This document shows positions 1 through 8,639 of a stretch of 26,899 nucleotides of DNA, piece after piece; the first letter of the stretch is position 1; the number at the start of each line of letters is the position of its first letter. The notes under the pieces were generated by a model, which did not search any database, was not told the origin of the DNA, and worked only from the letters and a program-made list of their open reading frames with translations. This DNA comes from CAYUNA01 sp047629355 (GTDB taxonomy: Bacteria; Bacteroidota; Bacteroidia; Chitinophagales; Saprospiraceae), in NCBI GenBank assembly GCA_047629355.1, contig JBLHWU010000072.1:1-26899 (forward strand), read 5' to 3'. Both the position numbers and the translations under genes were made by a program.

Positions 1-1
1 A

Positions 2-112
2 GATGGATTTATAGCCGTTTATCAATTGCAATTGCAAGGTAAAAGAAGAATGGAAGTTGTCGATTTTTTGAATGGATATACCTTTGAAGAAGATTCATCA
101 ATGCCGCTTTGA
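2..112 (+). CDS. fmt: C-terminal end of probable methionyl-tRNA formyltransferase (partial)
   Basis: The first 36 codons of the window are open and end in TGA. The peptide contains LQLQGKRRMEVVDFLNGY, which resembles the last segment of Fmt proteins, where a conserved LQ..GK+.M...+FL.G motif lies at the very C-terminus of the anticodon-binding-like domain. Fmt formylates the methionine of initiator tRNA. Only the tail is visible, so the catalytic domain cannot be checked and the assignment rests on this short motif. The start lies outside the window. Confidence 0.6.
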   Translation, partial: DGFIAVYQLQLQGKRRMEVVDFLNGYTFEEDSSMPL

Positions 113-194
113 TACACGGTAAGAAATGAGAATTAAAACGCATAATTCAAAGTGACTTAAACATAATCAAATAGCTAATTTTAGCCTTCCAAAA

Positions 195-231
195 GCTATG
201 TGGCTATGTGAAATTCTATGTTCGCTATGTG
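195..231. repeat. short direct repeats GCTATGTG
   Basis: GCTATGTG occurs at 195-202, 203-210 and 224-231, and a variant TCTATGTT lies at 215-222. The cluster sits about 100 bp upstream of the symporter start. It could be a small repeat array or a binding-site cluster; nothing else identifies it. The rest of 113-326 shows no gene. Confidence 0.5.
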
Positions 232-326
232 ATAAAAAGTTGCGCCACGAATTCACCTAATTTTTTGTTATTTAATCCCCGCCAATACACCAACTTACAA
301 ATTCACTAATAATCAAAACATAAAAC

Positions 327-1763
327 ATGAAAGACCTCGCACTTCACTGGAAAATCATCATCGGACTCGTCCTCGGTATCATTTATTCCTTCCTTGCCAG
401 CTACATGGGTTGGAATGAATTTACCATCAATTGGATTGACCCATTCGGAACGATTTTTATCAAATTATTGAAATTTATTGCCGTTCCATTGGTGCTATTT
501 TCCATCATTATGGGGATCTCTGCCTTGCCTGATTTATCGAAATTAGGTTCGATGGGTACGAAAACATTGGTCGCTTATTTAATTACCACGATAGCTGCGG
601 TCAGCATTGGTTTATTTTTGGTCAACTTTTTTCAGCCAGGCAAGCAGATTTCAGAAGAATTGCGCCTCACCAATCGTTTGAAATATGAGCTTTGGGTAAA
701 TCAAACAGATGGTGTAGAAATTTTGGATGGTAAAAATTTCACCGATGACCCAAAATACGCAGCTAATATTGAGAATGCTAAAAAAGAGTTAGAGTCGGAC
801 CAAGAAAAAGCGATGCAGGATAAGGATTTGAAGTTGGATAAGAAACTGGAAGAAGCAAAAAAGAATGACTCTTCAAGTCCACTAAGTTTCGTCGTTGATA
901 TGGTTCCAGATAACATCTTTGCTGCCTTAACCGACGGAAAAAAGATGTTGCAAGTCATATTCTTTGCGATATTTTTTGGTTTAGTCCTCGTGATGCTGCC
1001 TAATAAGACGACTCAACCTATCGTGAATGTCGTCAATGGATTAAACGAAGTTTTCCTGCGCATGGTAGAGTTAATCATGGATGCAGCCCCATTTTTCGTC
1101 TTCTGTTTGATGGCAGGCGTGATTGCAAAAATGGCCGATACGCCCGCTGAAGTATTTGAAATTTTCAAAGGTCTGGCGTCTTATTCCGTCGTTTTGCTAA
1201 TTGGTTTAGGGTTTATGATATTTGGATTCTATCCATTTTTCATGAAGCTATTTGTCAAAGAAATTAGCTATATGCGTTTTTTCAAAAAAATCAGTCCAGC
1301 GCAATTCTTAGCATTTTCGACCAGTTCGAGTGCCGCGACTTTGCCCGTGACGATGGAATGTGTACGCGATAATATTGGTGTATCTAAAAATGTGACCAGC
1401 TTCGTTTTGCCTATCGGAGCGACCGTGAATATGGACGGAACGAGTATGTACCAAGCGATAGCAGTGGTATTTTTGGCACAAATGCACATGGTTGATTTGA
1501 CAATTGCGCAGCAGTTGACGATTGTCTTGACCGCTACTTTGGCGTCAATTGGTTCAGCGGCAGTGCCGAGTGCGGGTTTGGTAATGATGATTGTAGTTTT
1601 GCAATCTGTTGGCTTGAATCCGGCTTGGATTGCGATTATTTTCCCTGTGGATAGAATTTTGGATATGTGCCGAACGGTGGTGAATGTGACGGGTGATGCG
1701 ACGGTTTCAACGTTGATTGCGAAGTCAGAAGGAGAATTGAATGAGGAAATTGCCCGAAGTTAA
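327..1763 (+). CDS. dicarboxylate/amino acid:cation symporter (DAACS, SLC1-like)
   Basis: Inner-membrane secondary transporter that imports acidic amino acids or C4-dicarboxylates with Na+ or H+. The family hallmarks are present in order: the serine-rich HP1 motif STSSSAATLP (331-340), the TM7 motif NMDGT (368-372), the HP2 loop GSAAVPSAG (about 409-417), and the TM8 signature with D446, R449, T450 and N453. An arginine at this TM8 position is typical of transporters of acidic substrates. At 478 residues it is longer than the usual 400-430, because a hydrophilic, Lys/Glu/Asp-rich stretch of about 80 residues (106-185) sits between early membrane helices. The ATG at 327 gives a normal N-terminal helix. 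Exact substrate cannot be told from sequence. Confidence 0.92.
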   Translation: MKDLALHWKIIIGLVLGIIYSFLASYMGWNEFTINWIDPFGTIFIKLLKFIAVPLVLFSIIMGISALPDLSKLGSMGTKTLVAYLITTIAAVSIGLFLVNFFQPGKQISEELRLTNRLKYELWVNQTDGVEILDGKNFTDDPKYAANIENAKKELESDQEKAMQDKDLKLDKKLEEAKKNDSSSPLSFVVDMVPDNIFAALTDGKKMLQVIFFAIFFGLVLVMLPNKTTQPIVNVVNGLNEVFLRMVELIMDAAPFFVFCLMAGVIAKMADTPAEVFEIFKGLASYSVVLLIGLGFMIFGFYPFFMKLFVKEISYMRFFKKISPAQFLAFSTSSSAATLPVTMECVRDNIGVSKNVTSFVLPIGATVNMDGTSMYQAIAVVFLAQMHMVDLTIAQQLTIVLTATLASIGSAAVPSAGLVMMIVVLQSVGLNPAWIAIIFPVDRILDMCRTVVNVTGDATVSTLIAKSEGELNEEIARS

Positions 1764-1767
1764 AGTC

Positions 1768-1795
1768 AATGAAGAATGAAAAATTAAGAATGGGG
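1768..1795 (+). repeat. heptamer array (AATGAAG-type) just after the symporter stop
   Basis: Four consecutive 7-bp units begin 5 bp after the TAA at 1761-1763. They are AATGAAG and close variants, and the last unit is AATGGGG. The same unit type, also ending in AATGGGG, lies at the 3' end of the histidine phosphatase gene at 22664-22684 (minus strand). Confidence 0.65.
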
Positions 1796-1852
1796 CTATA
1801 GGATTTTTTGTGAACTCCTGGATTTTGACGCTGATTAAATTGATATTTGAAA

Positions 1853-1981
1853 AGCTAGAAAATCCTCAAATCTTCTAGCTCCAATAAAATACATTGTGCG
1901 CTACTTGCGGCAGCGCGGGTTGGATTTTGAGGGATAAAAGCGATTTTTACAAACCACTTTTGTCCCTCAAACGCCCTTTGC
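1853..1981. repeat. three-stem palindromic element, copy 1 (inverted orientation)
   Basis: Stem B: AGCTAGAA (1853-1860) pairs with TTCTAGCT (1873-1880). Middle: GCGCT...AGCGC around a TGC loop (1898-1916). Stem A: an imperfect palindrome from TTTGAGGG (1926) to CCCTCAAA (ending 1971), 21-nt arms with three non-Watson-Crick positions. The end reads CGCCCTTTGC, shared with other copies. Lies between the symporter and fecR. Related copies are at 5821, 15806, 19903 and 21481. Confidence 0.7.
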
Positions 1982-2144
1982 TTTTATTATCAAGATAATT
2001 ACGGTACCCTAATTATTTGTTCCGTTCTATGTTTTAAGCCAACCATTTTTTTAGCAAATATTTTTAAGTATTACCACAAGGTTTTCTATTTTTCAACATC
2101 TAAGCTAATGTATTTGGATTCTAAACCTACCGTTTAGCGGTTTT

Positions 2145-2169
2145 TTTTCTTACAAAAATTGTAAGAAAA
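2145..2169. promoter_or_regulatory. hairpin/operator-like palindrome in front of fecR
   Basis: A perfect inverted repeat with 11-nt arms (TTTTCTTACAA / TTGTAAGAAAA) and a 3-nt AAA centre ends 20 bp before the fecR ATG. It could be an operator for a dimeric regulator or a leader hairpin. No clear TAnnTTTG box was found nearby. Confidence 0.45.
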
Positions 2170-2189
2170 CGCTACAAAATCTTAAAAAG

Positions 2190-3110
2190 ATGACCAATGA
2201 TGAACTATTACACAAATGGGTAAATCGAACCATTTCCTCCAAAGAATTAGTAATTTTCAACCAACGTCCGGAGTATCAAGAACTCACCGAATTGTACCGT
2301 CAAACGGAACATTTGGCAACACCTACTTTTAATAAAAAGAAGGTATTGCAAAATATTCTGGCGCAAGATAAAAGTCCACTTCGGGTGCAGCGAGAAGCGA
2401 AGACGGTGTCCTTTGCCAGCTATTTTAAATATGCGGTGGCGGCGAGTTTAGTACTATTCGCAGGATGGTTTTACTTTAATTTAGATAGCACCACAACCGT
2501 TTTAACGGCAGCAAGCGAGCAAAAAAATGGCGCATTGCCCGACCAATCGACTTATGTTTTAAATGCAAATAGTGAATTGGCATTTAGTGAAAAAACATGG
2601 TCAGAAAATCGGGTATTGGAATTGGTAGGCGAAGCATTTTTTAGAGTCCAAAAAGGCAAGAAATTTCAAGTAAAAACAGGGAATGGAAGCGTGCAAGTTT
2701 TGGGAACACAATTCAATGTGTTTGCGCGAGGGGATATATTGGAAGTGACTTGTAAAGAGGGTAAAGTTTCCATTTTAGCCAGCAACGGCAATACTTTAAA
2801 GGAATTATTGCCGAACGAAGCCGTGCGCATTAAAAAGGATAAAATTTTAGATACCTGGACAACCGAAGCGAAAGATGTGGCAAGTTGGACAACAGGAATT
2901 AGCAAATTTCGGAAAGTAACAATTGCAACCATTTTAGCAGAGTTAGAGCGCCAATTTGATATTAAAATCATCGCTAACGACATTGATAAAACCCAGGTTA
3001 TTACTTGTAATTTTCAACATGAAAATCTGGAATTGGCTTTAAAGACAGCCTTGACAGCAGCAGGTATTAAATATCGCATCGCAGGTAAAGAAGTGTTTTT
3101 ATCTGAATAA
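2190..3110 (+). CDS. FecR-family anti-sigma / signal transducer
   Basis: Inner-membrane protein of the cell-surface signalling type, which relays TonB-receptor occupancy to an ECF sigma factor. Residues 1-60 are a short cytoplasmic region, a single membrane helix lies at about 79-97, the periplasmic FecR domain covers about 103-195 (with ELVGEAFFRV and VLGTQFNVFA), and a DUF4974/STN-like C-terminal domain covers about 235-303. Length 306 aa fits the family (about 300-400). The TonB receptor gene follows after 64 bp, as is usual. The normal partner, an ECF sigma gene directly upstream, is absent: the 426 bp before it hold only repeats and a palindrome. The partner sigma is presumably encoded elsewhere or lost. 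Confidence 0.9.
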   Translation: MTNDELLHKWVNRTISSKELVIFNQRPEYQELTELYRQTEHLATPTFNKKKVLQNILAQDKSPLRVQREAKTVSFASYFKYAVAASLVLFAGWFYFNLDSTTTVLTAASEQKNGALPDQSTYVLNANSELAFSEKTWSENRVLELVGEAFFRVQKGKKFQVKTGNGSVQVLGTQFNVFARGDILEVTCKEGKVSILASNGNTLKELLPNEAVRIKKDKILDTWTTEAKDVASWTTGISKFRKVTIATILAELERQFDIKIIANDIDKTQVITCNFQHENLELALKTALTAAGIKYRIAGKEVFLSE

Positions 3111-3174
3111 AAAACGACGTATTTAAAACACGGTGATTTTGAAAATTACCCTATTTTAAACCGAAATATTTTAC

Positions 3175-5799
3175 ATGAAGCAAATCACAATTTTACTGCT
3201 CCTTTTTTGCAGCATCCAAGTATTTTCACAAACAACTATTTCGCTGACCGCAAAGGATCTACCTTTAGAAAAAGTATTGCTTCAATTAGAAACGGAGCAT
3301 AATTTTCTGTTTTCTTATGCTGAAAAAGACATTGAGGATATTAAAATTTCCATTCAAACAAAAGACGAATTAGTCCAACCTTTTTTTCAAAAATTATTAA
3401 AAAATACCTCACTTCAATTTGAAATTGTTAATGACAATTACGTGCTATTAACACGCAAGAATGACGTTTCAAAACCAACAGAACAACTTACCCAAATTTG
3501 CGGAAAAATATTAGATAAACTGACGCAAGCCCCCCTACCCTACGCCAATGTTTATTTCCAAAAATCGCAGCAAGGCATGTACGCCAAAGCGAATGGTAAT
3601 TTTCAATTAAAAACAGACTTAAAAACACAAGATTCTTTGATAGTCAGCTATGTCGGGTATCAAGAACAAAGATTTTTGGCGAAAGATTTCATTAAAAACC
3701 CTTGCCTAAATGTGGAATTGGAATACTCGATTCTACCCGATGAAATTATCGTGGTGAAGGATTATTTGACAGATGGAATTGACTTGAAAAAAAATGGATT
3801 GAGTACGCAAATCTCGCCCAATCGACTCGGTAGCTTACCGGGACAAGCCGAGCCAGATGTGATGAAAACGATTCAGTTTTTACCCGGTGTTTCGAGTCCA
3901 GGAGAGACGAGTTCGGACATCTACATTCGGGGTGGGACGCCTGACCAAAACCTGATTTTGTGGGAGGATATTCCCATCTACCATTCGGCGCATTACTTTG
4001 GATTGATTTCGGCATTTAATCCATATATTATGGATAAAGTGGACGTCTACCGCAGTGGTTTCGGCGCGCAATATGGCGGAAGAGCTTCGGGAGTGATTGA
4101 TTTGCAAACCGTAGAATATAAAAAGCCAAAACCACTATTGGGTGCAGGCATCAACTCCACAACAGCCTATCTTTTCGGAAAACTCTCGATGGCTAGAAAT
4201 AAGGCGTCTGCCACTTTTTCGGTACGACGGTCTATTACCGACGTTTGGGAAACACAAACCTACAACAAACTGACCAACAGAGTATTACAAGGTATTTCTT
4301 TTGGAAAATTCAACGACATTAACAACTTACCACCAGATGCAGAATTTAAACACAGCTTTGCTTTTTTAGATGCCAACTTAAAGTTAACCGCAGATTTAGG
4401 TAAGAAAACCAAGGCAGCGGTTAGCTTATTTTACAATACAAATCAACTGAATAATTTCTTTTTAGACACCAAATCTACACTCGTTCAAAGAGATAGTTTT
4501 GATTTAAAACATCAAGGTTTTAGTGCTGCGATTGAACAGGAATGGAGCAATCATTTTTCGAGTAAAATAACGGTTATTTCCTCTGATTATGATTACGATT
4601 ATTTTCATATAGAAATAAGAATGTTGCCCAACCCTCGCAATGAATTTGTGGCTAAAATGAGTAAAATCAATGAGCAACAATTAATCCTGTCCAATCAACA
4701 TCAATTGGCTGGCAATCATCGTTTGAAATGGGGCTATCAATACACCAATTATGACGTAAAATCTGGTTTTGAAGAAAGACGCGGCAATCGACCGCCAATC
4801 GGTGAAGGATTGAATACAGCGGGGAAATTACAGGTACTATTTTCAGAAATTTCGACCGATAAAAATAAGCGATTCGGAGTCGATGCGGGCTTACGATACA
4901 GCTATTATTCGCGGTTGAAAAAATCGTATTTTGAGCCGCGACTTCATTTAAAATATACGCTTAGCCCTTCACTGGATTTGCACGCCAATGCCGGTCAGTA
5001 TCACCAGTTTTTAAATCGGCTAATTGAGTTAAAAATCAATCGCCCAACGCTGATAGACAATCCTATTTGGGTATTGGCGAATGATAAACAAACGCCTGTG
5101 GTAACTGCATTTCAGTATCAAGTTGGAGCAATATTTCATAAAAATGGATGGATCGTAGATGTACAGAGTTATTATAAAAAATTGACCGGAATTACGTCTT
5201 CTTCGCTGGGTTTTGAGTTACTGCCACAGGAAGGATTTGATGCGGGAGAATCCAGAATTAAAGGACTGGATTTATTGGTCAAAAAGCGATGGAAAAACTA
5301 TCGTTCTTGGTTGAGTTATTCCCTTTCTAAAGTAGATTATTTCTTTGACAATTATGCGGCAACATCTTTTCCTGCAGCCTATGACCAACGACATTCCGTA
5401 AGTTGGGCAAACCTTTTTTCTTATAAAAACTGGGACTTTTCATTGGGTTTTTCAATGACTTCAGGTACGCCTTATACGATGATTACTGATTATCAATTGC
5501 AGCCAAACCCCATGCCTGGCCCTGACTTTGTCGAAGTTGAATATGATGAAATTAATAGTCAAAACCTCCCCCTCAATCACCATTTAGATGCTTCTGTCAG
5601 CTACCGTTTCTTACCTAAAAATACCAACCGTTGGGAAGGCAATATAGGTGTTTCTATTTCCAATATTTACAATCAGCAGAATGTCTATACCCGAGAATAT
5701 GCTGTGGATACCAATGGAGAAAATCCTAAGATTCAATTTTTTGATTATAAAACATTGGGGATTACGCCAAATTTGGTACTGCGTTTTGAATGGCATTAG
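3175..5799 (+). CDS. TonB-dependent outer-membrane receptor with STN and carboxypeptidase-like domains
   Basis: Outer-membrane beta-barrel importer powered by TonB. A signal peptide (about 1-19, ending FSQ) is followed by an STN domain (about 20-95), which in FecA-type receptors talks to FecR; a carboxypeptidase D regulatory-like beta-sandwich (about 108-190, with PLPYANVYF and SYVGYQE); a plug with the sequence DIYIRGGTPDQNLILWEDIP near 250-270; and a barrel of about 560 residues. The 874-aa length suits a FecA-like receptor more than a SusC (about 1000 aa), and no SusD gene follows. The STN domain and the adjacent FecR gene suggest a signalling receptor. Ligand is unknown; a siderophore or other iron complex would be the family guess. 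Confidence 0.9.
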   Translation: MKQITILLLLFCSIQVFSQTTISLTAKDLPLEKVLLQLETEHNFLFSYAEKDIEDIKISIQTKDELVQPFFQKLLKNTSLQFEIVNDNYVLLTRKNDVSKPTEQLTQICGKILDKLTQAPLPYANVYFQKSQQGMYAKANGNFQLKTDLKTQDSLIVSYVGYQEQRFLAKDFIKNPCLNVELEYSILPDEIIVVKDYLTDGIDLKKNGLSTQISPNRLGSLPGQAEPDVMKTIQFLPGVSSPGETSSDIYIRGGTPDQNLILWEDIPIYHSAHYFGLISAFNPYIMDKVDVYRSGFGAQYGGRASGVIDLQTVEYKKPKPLLGAGINSTTAYLFGKLSMARNKASATFSVRRSITDVWETQTYNKLTNRVLQGISFGKFNDINNLPPDAEFKHSFAFLDANLKLTADLGKKTKAAVSLFYNTNQLNNFFLDTKSTLVQRDSFDLKHQGFSAAIEQEWSNHFSSKITVISSDYDYDYFHIEIRMLPNPRNEFVAKMSKINEQQLILSNQHQLAGNHRLKWGYQYTNYDVKSGFEERRGNRPPIGEGLNTAGKLQVLFSEISTDKNKRFGVDAGLRYSYYSRLKKSYFEPRLHLKYTLSPSLDLHANAGQYHQFLNRLIELKINRPTLIDNPIWVLANDKQTPVVTAFQYQVGAIFHKNGWIVDVQSYYKKLTGITSSSLGFELLPQEGFDAGESRIKGLDLLVKKRWKNYRSWLSYSLSKVDYFFDNYAATSFPAAYDQRHSVSWANLFSYKNWDFSLGFSMTSGTPYTMITDYQLQPNPMPGPDFVEVEYDEINSQNLPLNHHLDASVSYRFLPKNTNRWEGNIGVSISNIYNQQNVYTREYAVDTNGENPKIQFFDYKTLGITPNLVLRFEWH

Positions 5800-5820
5800 C
5801 TCGTTATTTATTTAAAAATA

Positions 5821-5964
5821 AGAGGAGTTTGAGGAGGAAGAATGATTTTATAAAATCATTCTTCCTCCTCAAAACGCTCCCCGCGCTGCCGCAGGCAGCG
5901 CGCAGTGTGTTTTTGAGGGGCGGCTTCTGGTTTGCAACCAGAAGCCGCCCCTGAAACTCCCTTT
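5821..5964. repeat. three-stem palindromic element, copy 2 (best preserved)
   Basis: Stem A is a perfect palindrome: two 23-nt arms (5828-5850 and 5851-5873) starting TTTGAGGAGG with no spacer. The middle stem has 9 perfect pairs (5882-5890 with 5894-5902; GCGCTGCC around GCA). Stem B is also perfect: 17-nt arms AGGGGCGGCTTCTGGTT (5916-5932) and its complement (5936-5952) around TGC. The outer ends (AGGAGTTTGAGG and CTGAAACTCCCT) are themselves roughly inverted. It starts about 20 bp after the TonB receptor stop, so it may also terminate transcription, but it lacks a classic T tract. Confidence 0.8.
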
Positions 5965-6050
5965 AATCAGGTCACATTGACCAAATAAATCATTTAGCAC
6001 CAAAAAATAGCTTTCTGTCTAAAATTTTCCTGCGCTTATCTTTTCCTTAC

Positions 6051-6058
6051 TATTTTTG
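6051..6058 (+). promoter_or_regulatory. probable Bacteroidota -7 box for the beta-lactamase-like gene
   Basis: TATTTTTG matches the Bacteroidota -7 consensus TAnnTTTG and lies 33 bp before the ATG at 6091. A convincing -33 TTTG is not visible (TTCC-like sequence about 20 bp upstream). Confidence 0.4.
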
Positions 6059-6090
6059 AATATTCAATCACCTTTTTTAAAATAACACTT

Positions 6091-7860
6091 ATGCGGTATT
6101 TCTGTTTAATCACTCTAAATCTACTCCTTTTCACTTCCATTATGGCTCAGCAACCAGGCAAAATTATGGATGCTGATTTAAAAGAGAACAATGCCAAAAC
6201 GGATGTTTTTTTAAAAAAAATGTACGCCAATAAATTCTTGAATGGAACGCTATTAATAGCGGAAAAAGGTAAAACGGTTTACCACAATAGTTTTGGGCTA
6301 GCAAATCCAGAAACAGGCGAAAAATTGAGCCCCAATGCGTCCTTTCGATTGGCTTCCGTGAGTAAACAGTTTATTGGAATGGGTATTATGATTTTGCAAG
6401 AAAAAGGAAAGCTAGATTATGACGATAATATCAAAAAATATTTGCCAGAATTGCTGTACGAAGATATCACGGTTCGGAACTTATTGAACCACACTGGTGG
6501 ACTGCCAGATTATATGTCTTTATTTGAAAACAATTGGGACACGGAAAAACCACAAGAGGAAAGAAAGACGGCTTTCAATGCAGATATGGTCGCAATGTTT
6601 GCCAAAAAAATGCCCGAGATTGATTTCAAACCTGGTGACAAATACGATTACAGCAACACTGGATTCGTCTTATTAGGAGAGATAATTGAGCGCGCTTCTG
6701 GTCAACCTATTCGCGATTTCTTACAGGAAAGCATTTTTGATAAAGCAGGCATGACGAACTCACAGGCATTCAGTACTACGGATAAATTTTCGGTCAACAA
6801 TCGGGTCTATGGATTCTCCTATTCTGCTGATGGTCAAAGTTTTAAAGAAAACGACTGGACATTTCTAAATGGCATGATTGGCGACGGCGGTATCTACGCA
6901 TCTGCGCCTGATATGTTGAAATGGAGCAACGCTTTGACAGAGAATAAACTGGTCAAACGCAGCACCTTGGAAGAAGCGTACAAACCTGTTACTTTGAACG
7001 ACGGGACCGTCTCAAATTACGGTTTTGGCTGGGGCTTGAATATCAGCGAAGAAGATGGGCATTTAGAAGGCGTACAGCACACAGGCGGCTGGGTTGGTTT
7101 TCGGACAGTGATTGTAAGAAGTTTTGATACAGAGCGTACATTTATCTTGTTAACCAGTAATTCTTCTCGACAATTTGGAGATTTAATGCGAGGTGTCGCG
7201 ACGATTTGGAAAGGTGGGGAAGCGGTCGTTCCGAATCAATCAGTGACGGTAAAAATTGCGGAACTTTTAGCCAAGAACGTAAGTGAAGAAGAGTTGTTTG
7301 AACAGTTTGAAAACTTGCAAAGAAACGAAGCTGATAGGTATGATTTTGAGGAAAGAAATATCAACGATTTTGGCTATAGTTATTTGGGGGAAGGGGAATT
7401 GGATAAGGCAATAATGATTTTTAAATTAAATGTCAAAAATTTTCCTGAATCGGCGAATGCTTTTGATAGTTTGGGTGAAGCCTATTTGGCACAAGCCAAG
7501 TTGAACTACCAAAAAGCTTATCAAATGAATCCTGCGAATGAAGGGGCGAAAAACATTCTGGAAAAGATGGGCGTTAATACGGAGGGTTTAGTCAAAACAA
7601 TTGTGATTGAAGATGATTTATTAACCTCATATATCGGTAAATATCAGCTTTCTCCAGACTTTGTTTTCACGGTTCGGAAAGATGGAAAGCAGTTGTTTGT
7701 GCAAGCGACAGGGCAGCCAGAATTTGAAGTATTTCCACTGTCTGAAAATAAATTTTATCTAAAAGCAGTTGATGCACAAATTAGCTTTACGGAAGATGCA
7801 AAATCGTTGATTTTACATCAAGGTGGCAAGAAGCAGGAAGCAGCAAGGATGAAGAATTAA
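6091..7860 (+). CDS. secreted serine hydrolase of the beta-lactamase/class C PBP family with TPR
   Basis: Signal peptide (about 1-19, ending MAQ) predicts export. The beta-lactamase/esterase fold shows the SxxK motif S89-V-S-K92, the YxN motif Y187-S-N189, and a HTGG motif in place of KTG. A short TPR-like region (about 430-495) follows, then a C-terminal lipocalin-like/DUF3471-type domain (about 508-585). Members include D-aminopeptidases, esterases and penicillin-binding-like proteins, so resistance should not be assumed. The second TPR helix pair looks shortened (AYLAQAKLNYQKAYQMNPAN lacks the usual loop of about 8 residues), probably an in-frame deletion. Flanked by a palindromic element upstream and an intrinsic terminator downstream, so it appears monocistronic. 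Confidence 0.88.
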   Translation: MRYFCLITLNLLLFTSIMAQQPGKIMDADLKENNAKTDVFLKKMYANKFLNGTLLIAEKGKTVYHNSFGLANPETGEKLSPNASFRLASVSKQFIGMGIMILQEKGKLDYDDNIKKYLPELLYEDITVRNLLNHTGGLPDYMSLFENNWDTEKPQEERKTAFNADMVAMFAKKMPEIDFKPGDKYDYSNTGFVLLGEIIERASGQPIRDFLQESIFDKAGMTNSQAFSTTDKFSVNNRVYGFSYSADGQSFKENDWTFLNGMIGDGGIYASAPDMLKWSNALTENKLVKRSTLEEAYKPVTLNDGTVSNYGFGWGLNISEEDGHLEGVQHTGGWVGFRTVIVRSFDTERTFILLTSNSSRQFGDLMRGVATIWKGGEAVVPNQSVTVKIAELLAKNVSEEELFEQFENLQRNEADRYDFEERNINDFGYSYLGEGELDKAIMIFKLNVKNFPESANAFDSLGEAYLAQAKLNYQKAYQMNPANEGAKNILEKMGVNTEGLVKTIVIEDDLLTSYIGKYQLSPDFVFTVRKDGKQLFVQATGQPEFEVFPLSENKFYLKAVDAQISFTEDAKSLILHQGGKKQEAARMKN

Positions 7861-7869
7861 TATGGTCAA

Positions 7870-7908
7870 AAACAGGGTGATTTTAAAAATCACCCTGTTT
7901 CTTTTTTT
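7870..7908 (+). terminator. intrinsic terminator of the beta-lactamase-like gene
   Basis: A perfect 15-bp stem (7870-7884 with 7886-7900; core ACAGGGTGATTTT) around one central base is followed by CTTTTTTT (7901-7908). It begins 10 bp after the stop codon, a textbook Rho-independent terminator. Confidence 0.9.
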
Positions 7909-7929
7909 ACAAAAAAAACACAATCAATC

Positions 7930-8016
7930 ATCGAAATACCACCTATAAAGACGCCTTTCTATTACTCCCCCGAAGAAGAAAATCTCAACATTCTTACGCA
8001 TGGCTTTGGTTGCCTA
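7930..8016 (+). other. in-frame upstream extension of the hemolysin III gene
   Basis: These 29 codons are in frame with the ATG at 8017 and encode the conserved first part of the family, including EEENLNILTHG just before the first helix. No ATG, GTG or TTG occurs in this frame back to the stop at 7858-7860. Candidate rare starts are ATC (7927, 7930) and ATA (7936, 7945). The upstream limit cannot be above about 7910, where the terminator ends. Confidence 0.6.
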
Positions 8017-8592
8017 ATGAGTATCATTGGACTTATATTTTTGGTCATTCGGGCACAAGAGCTAAACGATACATTAACGTTAATTACTTTTGCCATTTTT
8101 GGACTAAGCCTCATCATTTTGTATGCTGCCTCGACGATTTATCACTCTATACAGACCCCAATATCGCGGCTTCGTTGGGCAATTGGAGACCATTCTGCCA
8201 TCTACCTTCTGATTGCTGGTTCATATACGCCGTTTACTTTGATAACCTTGCCCGACCCTGTTGGTATAATCCTATTCACTGCCATTTGGTGTTGCGCAGC
8301 GATTGGAATGATTTTAAAGTTCTTTTTTACAGGACGGTTTGAAGTAGTTTCTACCATCATGTATGTTTTAATGGGCTGGATGGCAGTTTTTGCATTTAAT
8401 CCACTTTTGGAAAACTTGGACATGAATGGCGTTTATTTGCTATTTTCAGGTGGCATTTCTTATACCGTTGGCGCATTGTTTTTTCTATTGGATGGAAAGT
8501 TGAAATTTAACCACGCCATTTTTCATGTCTTTGTTTTAGGTGGAAGTTTTTGTCATTATTTGGCGATTTATTTTTATGTAATTCCAAAATAA
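8017..8592 (+). CDS. hemolysin III / PAQR-family membrane protein (N-terminus extends upstream without ATG)
   Basis: Multi-pass membrane protein of the YqfA/hemolysin III branch of the PAQR superfamily. It has the conserved STIYHS segment, HSAIYLLIAGSYTPF, and the C-terminal histidines of HAIFHVFVLGGSFCHYLAI, which line the metal site in this superfamily. The name is historical; members are better seen as membrane hydrolase-like proteins. The ATG at 8017 is the first in frame, but the frame is open back to 7861 and the preceding codons read FYYSPEEENLNILTHGFG, the normal family N-terminus (E..N..THG). The real start is therefore probably near 7930 on a non-ATG codon (ATC or ATA), or the ATG has been mutated. 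Confidence 0.82.
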   Translation: MSIIGLIFLVIRAQELNDTLTLITFAIFGLSLIILYAASTIYHSIQTPISRLRWAIGDHSAIYLLIAGSYTPFTLITLPDPVGIILFTAIWCCAAIGMILKFFFTGRFEVVSTIMYVLMGWMAVFAFNPLLENLDMNGVYLLFSGGISYTVGALFFLLDGKLKFNHAIFHVFVLGGSFCHYLAIYFYVIPK

Positions 8593-8639
8593 GAAAATGA
8601 TGTTACGCATTAGGAACACAAATTAAATAAAGTTAGATT

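Noticed and set aside
6091..7860. True antibiotic-resistance beta-lactamase
   Set aside because: SxxK and YxN motifs occur in many peptidases and esterases; the KTG is replaced by HTGG and TPR plus C-terminal domains are attached, so no resistance claim is made.
8010..8342. Plus-strand frame of 110 codons overlapping the hemolysin III gene
   Set aside because: Wrong frame of a gene with clear family motifs; rich in Cys, His and Trp as expected of a shadow frame.
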